Source of the DNA: Panorpa germanica
Lineage: Eukaryota; Arthropoda; Insecta; Mecoptera; Panorpidae
NCBI GenBank assembly: GCA_963678705.1
Contig: OY783205.1
Coordinates: 6,386,001 to 6,450,000 of the forward strand
Length of the DNA: 64,000 bases
Direction: 5' to 3'
The notes beneath the pieces are model-generated. The model saw only the letters and a list, made by a program, of their open reading frames with translations. It was not told where the DNA came from and did not search any database. A program made the translations under genes and the position numbers. Every line of letters begins with the position of its first letter. Within the stretch, counting starts at the first letter, position 1. Below, piece after piece: positions 1 through 13,044 of the stretch.

Positions 1-1839
1 TTCGTAATTTACGACTCACGAATTCACCAAACACGTCAAAATCATCACGCGTTGATTGTTCTTTTCTTTCCTACTATTGTAAACAGATTTCATCATTTCA
101 AATGCTTCTTACCGTATGTTGGTAGCAGTTGGTTTTTATTTTTTGGTGATCGGTTTGGGAACAGTAAATGAATGCTCCACTTTCTCTGCGGCGGCTTCTT
201 CTGGAGTCCCGCTACTTTCATGGTCAAGGGTCCTCACCATAAGTTGTACTCTGCGTGTCATTCAATTCATTCAAACTATTGTCTGATAGGCTGTCGCTGT
301 CCTGAGAAGGAGAAAAAGAAAATAAATAAATCATCATACTACATTATAGTCTATGGCATACTACTTCGGTATTCAGAGTTCTACGTAAGCCTATACTCTT
401 AGAACCAGCAAAGGCAGAAAAAATTTGCTTGCATAATACTCCAAATGTGAAAATAAGAATTAAGTACTTGATATTAAGAATTGTAGTTATGTCACCTATA
501 TACCGTGCTTATATTCATATCTTATATTCTGCTATATATTCATTTCATGTTTCCCCTCTTTCGTATCGACTGCGGGCCGAAGTGCAAATGTATACAGAAA
601 CTAAAACTGCGTATTCAAACCAAATAGACTAAGGCCCTCCGTACACGAGTCTGATTGAAAACTCGAAGTTTTCAATGTCGAGCAGTGTTTCGTGACTCTA
701 TAGAATTTTTAACAATAGCATTACAGGTGATTTTTCTGTGTCGTATTGTGAGGTATTTGTATGTATATCTGTATTTAAATACTTTTGAAAAGTGTGTGTG
801 CACATCTCTGCTCATGCTGTTCACCATCAAGATTCAGGGCTCGCGTTTGCGATCATGTGCGGAGAACCTAAAAACAACGCAACCGTGTTTCCTATGATCT
901 TTACCGACTCTAGATGAGAATGTGTTTTGTTGCAAACAACTGCAATAAATGACAAAAATGTTTTAGTTGGTGTAAACATTGATACAACTTTAAAAAAAAA
1001 ACAATTTTTTGTTGCAGTTTTATGCAACTGTCTATCTGGTGTAAAACCGGCATTACATGACAAAAAATATACACTGGAATCGTTAGTTATCAAAAAAATT
1101 AAAGACATAGATATTGTTACAATTTTACTGGGCGCTCTTCAGCTTCTAACACCAAATAATACAAACTTGTAAGGGCGTGAAAGGAGGATGAAGGAAGTCT
1201 GACTCTGGAATCTTCTATGACGCCAAAGGTACAAAATTTGTATGTGCGAGTAAGGATTAAGGGAAGAGAGATTAGGATTATCGAACCTTCTAAATATACG
1301 CTGTATTACGCCTGCGACTTTGGATTCTGTTTATTTACCGAGCGGAGTAATTATTTTCTATTATTTAGTCGCGTTGTAAAATCCTTAGGGCACTCATAAA
1401 ATATATCCTCACTGGACAGGCTCAAGAGAAATCTAAAACAGAAAATAAATTATTTCTCCACACGGACATGCAGACCTTTAGCCGTATAATACTCTAAAAA
1501 AAAAAACAAACGAAGCCAAGCCAATCCAAAACAAAAATGGATGCCGACGCTGACACAGCACATGAAATCAATCAAACTTAATCGACCGCGATCACAGATC
1601 AGTATCAGACATGTCCTGTACTCAAAACTCACTCGAGCACATAGAGAAACTCATGCATCACCACTTAGAATCACTAATAACTTTTTATCTTTTAAATAAT
1701 CATTAATTTACCGAAAACTGTAATCCACCATTTAATAAAATCACTCGTCACTACAACAGGAGACAACCATCTCGTTCAGCTGTACGACCATCATCTCAAT
1801 CCCTCTCTCGTATTGCCAGCAATTAGTGTTAACAGTATC
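1..1839. other. Intergenic sequence without recognisable genes
   Basis: AT-rich sequence with only short open frames, none of which I recognise. A frame at 927-1172 (+) encodes 81 residues of mixed composition, but it has no family motif. I see no RNA gene or element boundary here. The stretch ends at the TA dinucleotide that begins the mariner-like element. Confidence 0.5.
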
Positions 1840-1841
1840 TA

Positions 1842-3050
1842 AAGGATGTTCGGCGAACATTTTTCGATTTCGAAATTAAATAAAAAATAAACTAATAAGT
1901 TTTAAATACTTATTATATTTTAGAAACATAACAAGGGTCTGGGGATTTCACTTTTTAAAAACATTGTCTTCTAAGTGACATCCATTTCTCGTAATACACT
2001 CTTGTAAACGAACCCTCACATTGGCAAGTACGCGCGAACAAAGCGCCGGGATGATAGCAGCGATTTCACGCCAGATATTTTCTTGTAGAGCAGTTATGGT
2101 ACGGGGACCCCACAAGAAGAAATCACATGATGACAAATTCGGCGATTGGGGTGGCCAGGGTATGTCTCCGTACTTGCTTATTAATTTTCCAGGGAAAATT
2201 TTGCTTAATCTTTACATTGAGACCCTGGCAGTATGTGGAGTTGCCCCATGTTGCCGAAAATGAGTTCTCTATTGTTGCTTCCGTGAAACACTTACAATTG
2301 CGGTCCCAAAAAGTAGTCAATCTTACGGCAGTATACCGAGGAAGTGACAGTTTCTCTCTCATTGAAAAAATATGGACCGATTATTCCATGAGCAGAAATG
2401 GCACACCATACTGTTGTTTTAGAGCAGTGCAAACTCTTTTGAAGCCGTTCCCTTGGATTGTCGGGATAACGCATGTTTATTTACATAGCCTCTGATGTGG
2501 AAATGAGCTTTATCGCTAAACAATATGTTTCCACGCGTTCTGGGGGTCCGAGAACGTTCCAACATCAATCGGGCGTACGTTTCTCTAAAAACATAATCGT
2601 TTTCATTTAGTTTTTGGACGATTTGCATTTTATAGGGATGAAGTTTAAATTTCTTTTTTCAAATTAAATGCACAGTTGACTTCTTTCTCTCTGATTTTGC
2701 ACCACACGTTCTGGCGTTGCGGCTGACGAGGACGGTCCAGGGTGTGATCTATTAACCTCTATCCCTTTTTGTCGGAATCTTTGTACCCGCGACCATATAA
2801 GCTGCGTGCTCGAACCATCGTTTAAGTGCCGAATATCAAAGTGGGAACAGAATGCACGACGCGCTCGAACCAACGATTCACCACACTTTAAATATTGCTG
2901 CACTGTAAACGCGACCCGTGACCGTGACTAACAAATTATGGTGACCGTGACTAACAAATTCGCACAGACGCTACCTCTTAAGCGTCCCTAGCCCCACTAA
3001 TAAATGAGTAACAATAATTTAAACTTGAAAAATTCCCGCTGGACACCCTT
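1842..3050 (-). mobile_element. Decayed mariner/Tc1-like DNA transposon, about 1.2 kb
   Basis: Imperfect terminal inverted repeats are visible: AAGGATGTTCGGCG at the left end, and at the right end a sequence whose reverse complement is AAGGGTGTCCAGCG. Both ends are flanked by TA, as expected for the IS630/Tc1/mariner target duplication. The interior carries a frameshifted transposase on the minus strand. Size and ends fit a single autonomous copy that has since decayed. Confidence 0.75.
1948..2903 (-). pseudogene. Mariner-like transposase with DUF4817-type N-terminus, broken
   Basis: Minus-strand frames in order give an N-terminal helix-turn-helix region (2903-2664, with QQYLKCGESLVRARRAF), then a DDE region with LFSDKAHFHIRGYVNKH, then VWCAISAHGIIGPYFF, and a C-terminal part with SCDFFLWGPRTI and NVRVRLQECITRNGCHLED. 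These are typical of insect mariner-like transposases. The pieces lie in at least four frames (2903-2664, 2628-2419, 2474-2292, 2362-1948), so the gene carries several frameshifts and cannot encode an active enzyme. It lies inside the TIR-bounded element. Confidence 0.8.
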
Positions 3051-3052
3051 TA

Positions 3053-4284
3053 CAAACAATAATTTACTGTACCACAAATGTGGCACTGCATTCAAATCAA
3101 CGTCACAATATTAAGAGAGGGAGAGAGAGATAATTATTTTAAGATACTAGATTTTCTTCGAATATTATACAAATATCTCAATCAAAGTATTACAAAAATT
3201 TAAAGAAACTTATACTATTTTGACGTTGAATCTGGCGGTATTTCGCTAGATTCAACGGCACAATCAAACAACAAACATTTTTCATAATTTTTATTGTATT
3301 TTAGTACCGTGTCTCACTGCAGTTACCCTCTCTCTGAATATGTCTCGGTAATAATCGGGGTTACCGAGAGTTACCGAGTGCTTGTTACATTGAGCACGGG
3401 CTGCAGTGAGAACAAAGAGTAGTTGAAAGGCAGTGAAACAACGAACGCAAGCAAGTGGATTAACAACTGGAAATTATGATTAGATTCATACATATTTGGT
3501 GATATAGTTTTTTAATATTTTATAATATTTATCAGTTTTTATGGTTTTTTTTATGCAAACTCCTTTGATGGGTTTTGATTACTTAAATGTAATTACAACG
3601 CCGGGCACGGGTATGTTAAGGCCGATGGATTTTTAATTTTATATTGAATAATGATGTTAAAAAATTATTTTCATCGATGATATTGCTGCTAGTGGATAAG
3701 TAGTGTTTTTTTTTTGGTATGGATTTTACCTATTTTTGCACTGCAGTATTCATAATTTTCATGGTTTTTGTCAACGATGCAAAGGGATCTATTTTTTGGA
3801 TTATTCAAGTAGTTTGAATTGTAAATATAAAAAATATTAAAAGAGTTGCCCTAGTATATTATTTATTTTATAATTTAAACCAATCCATGTGATATCTGAT
3901 GCTTTCTACATTTATTTTTACTATTTTGATTAAATATTTTATCTTTAAATAGATTTATTGTGTGTATTTTTTCTATATTATTTATTATTATTATTCAAAT
4001 GTAATGAAGGATTGCATTACTAAGATTTCTGCGTTACACTATCTAATCTAACATCTTATATTCTAATCCTACTTATAAGTACACTTCACTATCCTTTAAT
4101 ATAATTTTAGTTTTAACAATTTTACACAGTACCATATAATGTTTTTTCTCTCGTTTTTCTCGCTAACATAGCTGAATCTTGTGTTGCCGACGTGACACCA
4201 CATCGTACAGCATGTTTGCAACTATTGGTTTAGAGCTAACACTTCTTATTGATGAATCTCACTTAGTTTATTCATATAGATCAA
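3053..4284. other. Intergenic sequence, no gene seen
   Basis: AT-rich DNA with short homopolymers and no open frame of note. A GA-rich microsatellite-like stretch lies near 3115-3130. No element ends are recognised. Confidence 0.5.
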
Positions 4285-4850
4285 TCCTAAAAAAAATAAA
4301 ATTAAGTTTAATTCTCAAAAATTAATACAATTTTATTTTTTAAAATTAGCTCTCACAAATAAAATGTTATTCATTTTATATATAAATTTCCAATTCCCAA
4401 TCAATGTTCCCAATTTTTTTTGTTCCCAATTTTTTTGGTAAATAAATAATTTTGTTTATTTGACTATTTCGATTTCATTGTTGTTCGTTGATTGATGTTG
4501 GATGTTGAATATTTCTTATATTATTTAAGTGTTTGGTTTGAGATTGAGAATTAATACAAACAAAAAGTTATTAGAAATGACTAAAGAAAAATACTGAAGT
4601 TGTGATATGAGTTTCAGAAGTCTGATATTAGACACTTACCATCGTGTTTTGATTGTATCAGCCAGCGTTGTCCGTATGTTTAATTTAGTTTATTGAGTGT
4701 GTAATGTGAGTGTCGTAACAATTACCGGTATCTACTATGATTCTAACTTCAATAAAATATAAATATGCTGCCAATGTCTAAGCAAAATATTCATATAATA
4801 AATATTACACAGTAATTGTTAAGTTTTATAAAAAACTTGTGGTTTTCTAT
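4285..4850. repeat. Dispersed repeat A, copy 1
   Basis: This stretch aligns by eye, in the same orientation, with 26345-26880. Shared blocks include TTAGCTCTCACA, TTCATTTTATATATAA, CGTATGTTTAATTTAGTT and AATGTCTAAGCAAAATA. The copies are diverged with small indels, so they are old. No coding potential is obvious. The second copy lies just beyond a jockey-like LINE relic, so repeat A could be part of a composite element. Confidence 0.65.
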
Positions 4851-4921
4851 GAAGGACGTTGCGTAAGAAATTATACGAGCGCGAATTTATTAATTGATTA
4901 AATTAATTTATTAATTATTTT

Positions 4922-5218
4922 AATTATATATTTTTTATTTTTTTTTTTTTTTTTATTTAATTTATTTAACGTCGGCCTATTTCCGATGCTTAGTCCTATC
5001 ACCGACGACCTCCTTCAATGTTGGCAGTATTTATGGTGTCGTGGCCTCATATATGTGGGCTACACCACTGCCTAATAACTGTATGATTATGTATGACCAT
5101 AATCAATATAAGTTCATAATAACCAAACCCAGAAATTATATATCTGGTCCGGGGATCGAACCCGAAGACACAGCAGTCGGCGTCAAGCATCAATGCTCTC
5201 GCCCACTGTGTCGTCTAT
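4922..5218 (-). mobile_element. tRNA-derived SINE
   Basis: Read on the minus strand, the head near 5218 contains GTGGGCGAGAGC (A-box-like), and about 35 nt further a perfect B box GGGTTCGATCCCC near 5150-5162. A non-tRNA body follows that contains GGAGGTCGTCGGTGATAGG and an A/T-rich tail at 4922-4955. This is the standard layout of a Pol III-transcribed SINE. A 3' fragment sharing AGGAGGTCGTCGGTGATA occurs at 21478-21515, so the family is repeated in the window. A poly-T run at 5218-5236 borders the head. Confidence 0.7.
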
Positions 5219-5236
5219 TTTTTTTTTTTTTTTTTT

Positions 5237-6397
5237 ATTTTATAAATCTCTATCTGGGAGTAGTGATTTATTTATGAAGAAAATAAGGAATGTAAGCTTA
5301 ATACAATATATTTTGTTCGGCCCCTGTTGAAGAGAGCCCTGAAAAGTTAATTACAGTAAAATAAATACTTTTCAATAAAGAATTAACATATAACCTATTA
5401 AATAAAGTTATGAAGGCAATAAGGTCGCACTATTTGTGACTGTTCGAGGACTCGCCACTGTCTCTAAAGTACGGGTCGGTAATCTGGGTAATTGCGCCAT
5501 TATAAAATAAAAACTTGGTACTATTACAATATCAATAAAATGGTTGCCATCTCTTAGACTGTACCACTTGTTTACTATTTATATTAAAATAGTCCTTATA
5601 AAATCTATAATTTATTCTAGATGCGAGATAACGGTAGGCTATGTATTTCAAAGATTTTTGTATTTTTTCTTTCCTCTCTAAAGAAGATATTTTACAGTAG
5701 CTGGGCTTCTGTTTTTGGCGCCCGATGATACCGTACCTGTTGCATGAGCCCCTATTCATAACATTACTTTTTGGATATTATGATAGTTGGACTCATGATG
5801 ATAAAACATCACAACAAGAAACATCGTCTGTACTTCAGTTCATGATATCAAGCTATCATGCTTAATATTTTAATATGCAAGATGTCCACAGAATCAAATA
5901 ATGTATGTGCTCCTGTTACTTAAAACGAAAATTCACATGCTACATTCTTCGTCAATAATTTCATTTGCTTTACCAGGGCAACATACTGATTAATTAAAGT
6001 TGAAATGTTCAAAACATATCTACATTGTGAGTTATGCGGCTCTGTTACTTAAAGTAAAGATTTAACATTCAGTCTTGTATATCCGGTTGCTGTGTAAATC
6101 CGGTAGTTATCTATCGGAACCTCCTTATCCATAATATGGTCAGATATAGATCAGATAGCATAGTCAGATCAGCATAGTAAAACAAGAAACGAAATTTAAC
6201 GAAATTTTAACCTACTTTTTTGTTATGTGTTAATGTAGTGTGTATTATATACTTATTTTAGTTTCTATTTTTGTTTGCTTATATCAACATTTTTGTGTTT
6301 TCTTTTATTATAGTCTAGAGTGGTTCGACCATATAATATTCCGATATTTTTAACTATCCACTGTGCGAATTGAAGAGCTGATTTAGTTTGGAACGTG
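5237..6397. other. Intergenic sequence, no gene seen
   Basis: AT-rich DNA with only short open frames lacking recognisable motifs. It ends at the TG that begins the gypsy LTR. Confidence 0.5.
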
Positions 6398-6669
6398 TGT
6401 TAGAACCCCTATACACTACACCATTGCACCGCATTACCGAGACCTAACATCAGCGAACAGTCTAAGTGGGGGTTGTATGTTTCATTCCCCTCTCTCACAG
6501 TTGAACATGACGTGTGGGCCCTGACCGGACACGTCGCATTATGAATTACAACAGAGCAGTCGACATATGTATATTTGTATCTGTCTTCATATTTATGAAT
6601 AAACATCTTTGTATCAAACCTTAAGTTCGGCTTATAATTATTAATTAGTACACCCTGTTGTTTCTAACA
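6398..6669 (+). repeat. 5' LTR of a gypsy-like retrotransposon
   Basis: The segment begins TGTTAGAAC and ends GTTTCTAACA, giving the TG...CA ends and short inverted terminal repeat of an LTR (about 272 bp). It is followed directly by TATCAGAAGTGGGAT, a leader type common just after Ty3/gypsy LTRs. A gag open frame starts about 165 bp downstream. No matching 3' LTR was found in the window, so the element is incomplete. Confidence 0.65.
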
Positions 6670-6835
6670 TATCAGAAGTGGGATACACCGTACAAAATTG
6701 TGATATTTGTTCATTTTTGTTGTTGTGTTAAATTTATTGTTGTGCAGTAAATTTTAAGTTATTAACATTAGTGAAGTGAACTTGCTACGTGAATAATTGC
6801 CAATTATTGAGAAATTCATTATTTGTTGGTTAATA

Positions 6836-7475
6836 ATGAGTTCACCACGTGGTTCACCATTTTCACGACGTGAACGTTCTGAGTATTCCACGACAATGGA
6901 AGACATGCAGGCGAAGATAATGCGGTTAGAGACAGCTCTCATGATGAAGAATGATAGGAATTTTGTGTCAACAAATGAATAATCTATCCCTACGTTCGAT
7001 CCACAAGGGGAACATTGAATATTGTTAATTGAAGAGTACCTGTCCAAAATTGACAAATTAAAGAACCTTAATGAGTGGTCTGAAGGGACTACTCAGGTGG
7101 CAATAAGTCGGCTGAAGGGTTCGGCGTGCTCATGGTACGACTCCAGCGACTTCTCGTATACGCTTTGGCAAGACGTAAGGGCCGTACTCACCAGACAATC
7201 CCGGACAAAATTTGGGTGACTATTATTTTCAGAAGACTTCTATGTCGATATGCCCGATGAATGCGTCAACGACCTTGTCATAGGCGGCATCACGGATTCA
7301 GCAATAGCGTTGTCGGCGCGTTCAGCACAATGCAAGACCGGGGCCGGACAGCTGTACACATATCTGTGTACAGTAGGTAGTTTGCCTGACGCTTCCAACA
7401 GAGAAAATAAGCCCTCTACCCGCGCGTCGAAGCGCAATGTTGAATCAAGTGGCACAGGATCGCGAGGGTCTAGCG
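6836..7475 (+). pseudogene. Gypsy-like gag, N-terminal part
   Basis: Starting at ATG 6836, the frame has a polar, coiled-coil-like N-terminus (SPFSRRERSEYSTTMEDMQ). After a stop at 6980 it continues with a retrotransposon gag core (EEYLSKIDKLKNLNEWSEG, AISRLKGSACSWYD). After another stop and a frame change near 7217 it has DMPDECVNDLVIGGITDSAI. The basic C-terminal part is cut at 7475 by the hAT element, and the zinc-knuckle part resumes at 18388. Stops and frame changes show it is dead. Confidence 0.75.
7468..7475. repeat. hAT target-site duplication, left (partner 18380-18387)
   Basis: GTCTAGCG occurs directly before the left hAT end and directly after the right end at 18380-18387. Both copies are identical. 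Confidence 0.85.
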
Positions 7476-7751
7476 CAATGATACTCAACCTTTTTTGTCT
7501 TCGGGCCACATACATATATTTGTAAAGCTACGCGGGCTGCAGCACTAAACTGGTATTGCGAAAAAAATCATGAAACCCCCCACCTTGCGTTTCTTAGGAA
7601 AACAAATTGAGATATTAAAAATTATAAAGTAAAACGGAATAATAATACATATATCACTTATCATTATCAGCTTACGGTTCCTTAAAAATTACAATAGTGA
7701 AAAAGCAAAACTCAAAAGTAACATGTATCCAAGCGTTTATTTCAAAATTAC

Positions 7752-9516
7752 CTAGTGTGATTTTTGACATTGAGATAAATTTTCAACAATTTTGGATAAT
7801 TCGGGTTTATAATTGCTGCATGCTACCCTCAATACGTCATCAAGGTGAGAATCAGTAAGTCGATTCCTGTATACGTTTTTTGCATATTTCATTTTGGAAT
7901 ATGATGATTCACAAAGATATGTTGATGCAAACAATGTGAGGAGCAGGAAAGCACAATTTTTTACAGTCTTGTATTTTTCAGGAACTAATTTCCAAAAATG
8001 GATGTACTCCTTTCCCTCTCTTTTTTCTTCAAAAATAGCTTTCAGATTAGTATCGTTCTTAAATTCAATAAATTCGTCAAAAAGCCCTGCATAATCATTT
8101 CCCAATGCAGCTAAATTTGTTATATTGGCTATTTCTAGGTGCCAGGGATTTTCTATAAGTAACAAACAATTCTTGACTCGACGTAAATCCTGAAATCTGC
8201 TCTTAAATTCCTTAGCTAAGGCAGATAAATAATTTAAAAATATCGTATAGTTTTCTTCAGAAACATGTATACCATCTTGCTTAGCTTTTACTACAGTTGG
8301 AAAGTTATGCAATACTTGGTTCTTTATTTCTTCGTGGTAGATGCTTAATTTCTCTTCAAAAGCAAATACTTTATTCGCCATCTGCGAAATGATTTTATTT
8401 TCACCCTGTAAGCCACGATTGAGTTCATTAAGTTTTTCTGTGATATCACACAAAAAAGCTAAAAGACACCACCATCCATCATTATTAAGTTCGCTGTAAA
8501 TTTTACTATTTTGCTGTAAAAACAAAATTATTTCATGCCTCAAAGAATAAAACCGTTCCAGAACTTTCCCTCGGCTTAGCCATCTCACCGAGGTATGTAA
8601 AAGAACGTCACTATAGTTACTGTTCAATTCTTCCAAAAGACTTTTAAATTTCCTGTGGTTCAGTTCTTGTGCTCTAATATAATTAACTATACTTATTGCA
8701 GTCTTCATCACGGCGTCTATTTCGGCAATGGATATACGTGCTGCTAAGTTCTCTTGGTGTATGATACAGTGGAAAGATAACAGATTTGTCAAATTATATT
8801 TCTTTTTCAATAAAGTAACAAATCCTTTTTCGGATCCCGTCATTGAAGGACATCCATCCGTGCATACACAAACCAATTTTTTTATATCAATATCATTATT
8901 TTCCTGAAATGTACTGATAGTATCGAGATAGTCCGTGCCTCTGGTTTGATTTTTCATAGGAAGAAATTTCATAAAATCTTCATGAACTGAATTTTGTCCG
9001 GTACAATATCTAACAAAAACGGAACATTGTGATGTTGCTGAAATATCGGTGCTAGAATCAAAAGTCAAACTAAAATATTGGCATTTTTTCATATCTTCTA
9101 TGATGCGATTAAATATGTGTTTTGCAATATCTTCAATGCGTCTAGCAAAGGTGGAATCAGAGAGCTGCATACTTTTGATCTGATATATTATTTGATTTTT
9201 ATTGCTAAATTTATCAAATAATACGTTGGAAGCACTGAGGAAACATTCTTTCACAACCTCTGCGTCAGTAAATGGTTTCATATATTTACCAAGTATGTAA
9301 CAAATTTCATACGACGCTCTTGTCACCGCTGCGTCATGTGATACCGCCATTGATATAATATTTTGTTGATGTTGTAAAGACTTCTTGAAGAATGTTAACT
9401 TTTCACGTCTTATTAAAGAGCCACGAGGAAAAGTATCATTAAATGTTTTGTGCTTCGTGGTATAATGACGAAGAATATTATATTTTTTAAATATAACACT
9501 CTCACGACAGATCAAG
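7752..9516 (-). pseudogene. hAT transposase (ZBED/GTF2IRD2-like), main part
   Basis: Most of a hAT-type transposase is in one open frame of nearly 590 codons. In order it shows the second half of a BED-type zinc finger (YNILRHYTTKH), the catalytic core with SLTFDSSTDISATSQCSVFV and CVCTDGCPSMTGSEKGFV, an insertion domain with FHCIIHQENLAARI, and the C-terminal hAT dimerisation region with LFASTYLCESSYSKMKYAKN. No internal stop occurs, so decay since the NOF insertion is limited. The open frame continues past 9516 into the NOF TIR, but those residues are not transposase. The first zinc-finger half is at 17794-17920. Confidence 0.85.
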
Positions 9517-9975
9517 GTCACCAAAGTTAGCCCCTCAAAAATATTTTTTTTTCTATTTTCGACTTTTTTTCTATTAATTCGTTTGTTCATCGTTTGTTCT
9601 TAATTGTTCGCTGTTAATAATTGTTTGTTCCCCATTTATTTATTTAAAAAAAATTAATTAAAAATATACCTTCAAGTTAGCCCCCCTATTGCAATCTTTA
9701 ATATTTTTCCGTCGATAATGACTTGTAAATATTTATTTTCGATTGTTCGTGCATAAAATACATTTGTTCTCTTTCGAAATTACTCATTTTTTGTTTAATT
9801 AACTATTTTAATTAGTTGAATGTATGTTTGCAAAATTTGTGTATTGCGCATGCGTCAACCATACGTTTAAACTTTCTACGCGGTTGTTTTAATCGTGAAA
9901 AAAAAAATACAATTTTAAATCCTGAAGGAGCAATTAATTGGTATACAGTTTAATTAAAAAAATAAAAAAATAAAC
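9517..9975 (+). repeat. MULE-NOF left terminal inverted repeat
   Basis: This is the reverse complement of 17332-17793, nearly identical by eye. Inside it the outer motif AGTTAGCCCC is repeated about 150 bp inward (near 9525 and near 9677). The heptamer-like TTTGTTC or TTGTTCG recurs several times between 9580 and 9770, resembling the internal short repeats of Foldback ends. A TGCGCATGCGTC motif lies near 9847. Confidence 0.85.
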
Positions 9976-12900
9976 AAAATAATGTGCATACGCGTAAACT
10001 AACTACATACACCAAATACATTTTTTCCATCCCTTCTTATCTGTCGTTATTATGGAGGGTAGAGGTACCTCTACCCTCCATAGTCGTTATGAAGGTATAA
10101 AAAAGATAGGGTTGACAAAATATTAAGGGTTGACAAAATATAAACAAATAAGTAAATATTTATGTTCATTATTTCTCTTTCAAGAGATAATTGTCTTTCA
10201 ATTATTCATATCAATTATATACGGTGAAGCGAAAATTATTTCTTTACTGAATTATTTAAGAATGATAGGCATATAACGTTTTAATACGCTATCTTTGTTT
10301 ATGATTTTTAATCTTTATTATTTAAAAATAGAAAATAAGTTATGTTAAATATTTTTAATTTTGTGATTTATGGGGTGGTCACAATCATTATCATAAAATT
10401 AGAATTTGTAAATTCAAAAATATTCATAGAAGAAATTAATAAATAATTATATGGTATTAGAGTTCGGGCTGTTAGTAATTTTCGGATGTTACATGACAAA
10501 AATAACAGATATAAAAAAATTCCTTTAGTTTTTTAAATTTTTTTGTCGAAGAATGTGTATAACTTATCATCTTGTTCATGAATAATTTGTGAAAACAGAT
10601 AAAAAAATTATTATGTAACTGTAAAATTTTACTACTAAATAAATTTTTTTTTTAATTTTCTAATGATTTTCGGATTATCTAGATATCTACGTCTCTATTA
10701 CAAGTTATTATATACATTTTTTAAGAAAAAACAATAAAGTTATTATGTTTGTTAGTTTAAATTACTAAGTAATAATGACTATAGTCATAATTTGTTTTTA
10801 TTAAAAAAATAATTTTATTTTCAGATTGATTTAAAATTATAATGGGGATGAAATTAATTTTTTCATCCACCATAATTATGACGGCATAACTCGAATGAAG
10901 ATAACGAGAGATCGTAAAAATGTGCATGAAAATCGAGTTGTATAATATTAATAACAAGTGGATGGGAAAATACACGATGTCATGTCAAATTATTATGATC
11001 ATTGACTGAATCAACTGGTTGATCCTCTAACTTTGCGGCATCCATAAATATCGTTGCATTTCAACAAGCTAAACAATTAAATGTCTGTCACTGCTAGTTA
11101 TACCTTGATAAAAAAAAAAAGTAACTATATTAAATTACTCTAAAAAATTCACAAACTCATGAAATCAATGTAAAAGGCTAACAAAAATATTTATTTTTTA
11201 TAAGTGCAATACTTTGTAAATTAATGTTATGTTAAGGAAAGAGATAATTTTTCAAGAGTAAATGAAAAAAATTTCCTTACATAGGTCTTTTTTTGTAAAT
11301 TATCAAATTCATTCATTATTGTATATCAATTAATATAATAAGAATCGCAGCTTTGAATAAAAAAAGACACTCAATAACTAGAGCAAGCCATTTGATATTT
11401 TTTGGACAAGATTAAAATTAAGTTTGTTATTGTTTTGTCAAGAAAAATATCTATATATGTATAATCATAAAATATTATTTTTTATAATCATGTTTTTTTA
11501 GAATTTATTGTCAATAACTGAATGTATTATACAATGTATTGATATAAATATACGTTTTCTTTTTATGATAAAAATATAATTTGTATATCGAATGATGAAA
11601 ATATGTACATTTGATAATATCTAGATGATGATAACTTTTTTATTTCAACTGCATTTATAAAAAGTGGATCACTTAATTAGAAATGTTTTCGAAATTTTAG
11701 AAGGTACGAATAACAAAAAAAAAATTGAAATATTAATAAAGACCTACTGAAAAGAACCTCTGCTGTATAAATAACATTTCAAAAATTTTATAGATTCTCT
11801 AAATCGTATAAGATCTGGATAATAACGAGTATGAATCTGCCAGAGCTAAATTAATGTCTATTGTCATTAACAAAAATATAAGGTTAAATATTAATAAAAT
11901 GAAATAATAAAAGTTCCGCATTAAGAAAATTGAAAAATCTATCCAAGTTTTTTTTTTAAATTTCCATTTCCTTTATTAAAGATTTATTTGTCTCATTAAA
12001 AATTTCATCAATGTTGATTAAATCACACTTATAGATAATAAATGTTTGTTATATAAAAATGAATTATTTTTTTATTTATGATTAAATGATACGCTGTATA
12101 AGTTATAGTTATCACTTGATATTTTTTTATAAATTTTTTTCCAGATTTAAAATGAACTAAAATTATATTGATACCGACCACTTTTAAGAAACTAATCATA
12201 GAGATTTTCAAGCATTAAGTCACAACTAAATTCATTAAGAGCCCGTTTTACAATCAAAGATTAAAACAAAATTAGTACTGGGAATATATCTGTATTTATA
12301 AAATACACAGATATGTTTTGACCGCAAAGTTTGCACGATAATTAGCCAAGATCAATTATAGTTGAATTAATTTATTCGAATGAAGAGAAAAATTTATTGA
12401 TTAATTTATTGACAAGTAGAAAAATAAAATTAAATATAAACAAAAATTCATTTTCTATTAAATATATTCATAATAACTTTATTACCCGTACTATACATTT
12501 TTTTTTACCTAAAATCTAATTAGTAAAAAGTAATTAGTAAAACGTAGTAATTAGTAAAAAAAAAGTGATAGCCTCATTGTATCTCGGATCTTGTTGTCTT
12601 GTTAGTTCTTTGATAAAAGCATCGTTGGCACAAGCTTACTCTGTAAAATATTAAATTTTATGAGGTTTAATAATCATATCACAAATATAATTTTATCACG
12701 CGAATAATGACTTAAAAGATTTATTGTTTTTTCCTTTTGCTTAGTTAGCTCTAATATAACTTCAATAATTTAACGATCTTATTGATGCCTTAAATAAATA
12801 AAATTTACGAATAAAAAAAAAATAATGATTTTATATTGAAATTATTAAACATAAAAATTAATTCACCTTTAATGTGTCCATCGGAGATATTTCAGTGTAT

Positions 12901-13044
12901 TAAAACTTATATACCTTCAAATAATTCAGCGAGAATGATAATCCTTATATCACCATTTTAGTAGTGATACTAATAGTAATTCAAGTATTGATAATAATTT
13001 TAATCAATATTCATTGGTAATTAGCTTCTTCTTCAAAGAATTAA
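9976..13044. other. Gene-free AT-rich arm of the MULE-NOF element
   Basis: About 3 kb of very AT-rich DNA with no frame above 72 codons and no recognisable motif. It separates the left TIR from the 3' end of the transposase gene. The only conspicuous structure is the 32-bp palindrome at 10051-10082. Confidence 0.6.
10043..10090. repeat. 32-bp perfect palindrome flanked by an 8-bp direct repeat
   Basis: Positions 10051-10082 form a perfect palindrome whose half is TATGGAGGGTAGAGGT. The 8-mer GTCGTTAT stands directly on both sides (10043-10050 and 10083-10090). The layout equals a target-site duplication around two abutting inverted termini. It could be a transposon deleted down to its ends, or a chance hairpin. 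Confidence 0.75.

Noticed and set aside
827-1172. Paired open frames on both strands around 0.9-1.1 kb
   Set aside because: They overlap each other in antisense, are short, and show no conserved motif.
7752-9590. A single intact 612-residue transposase starting at 9590
   Set aside because: The first 25 or so residues are encoded by the MULE-NOF terminal repeat. The real N-terminus lies at 17920-17794.
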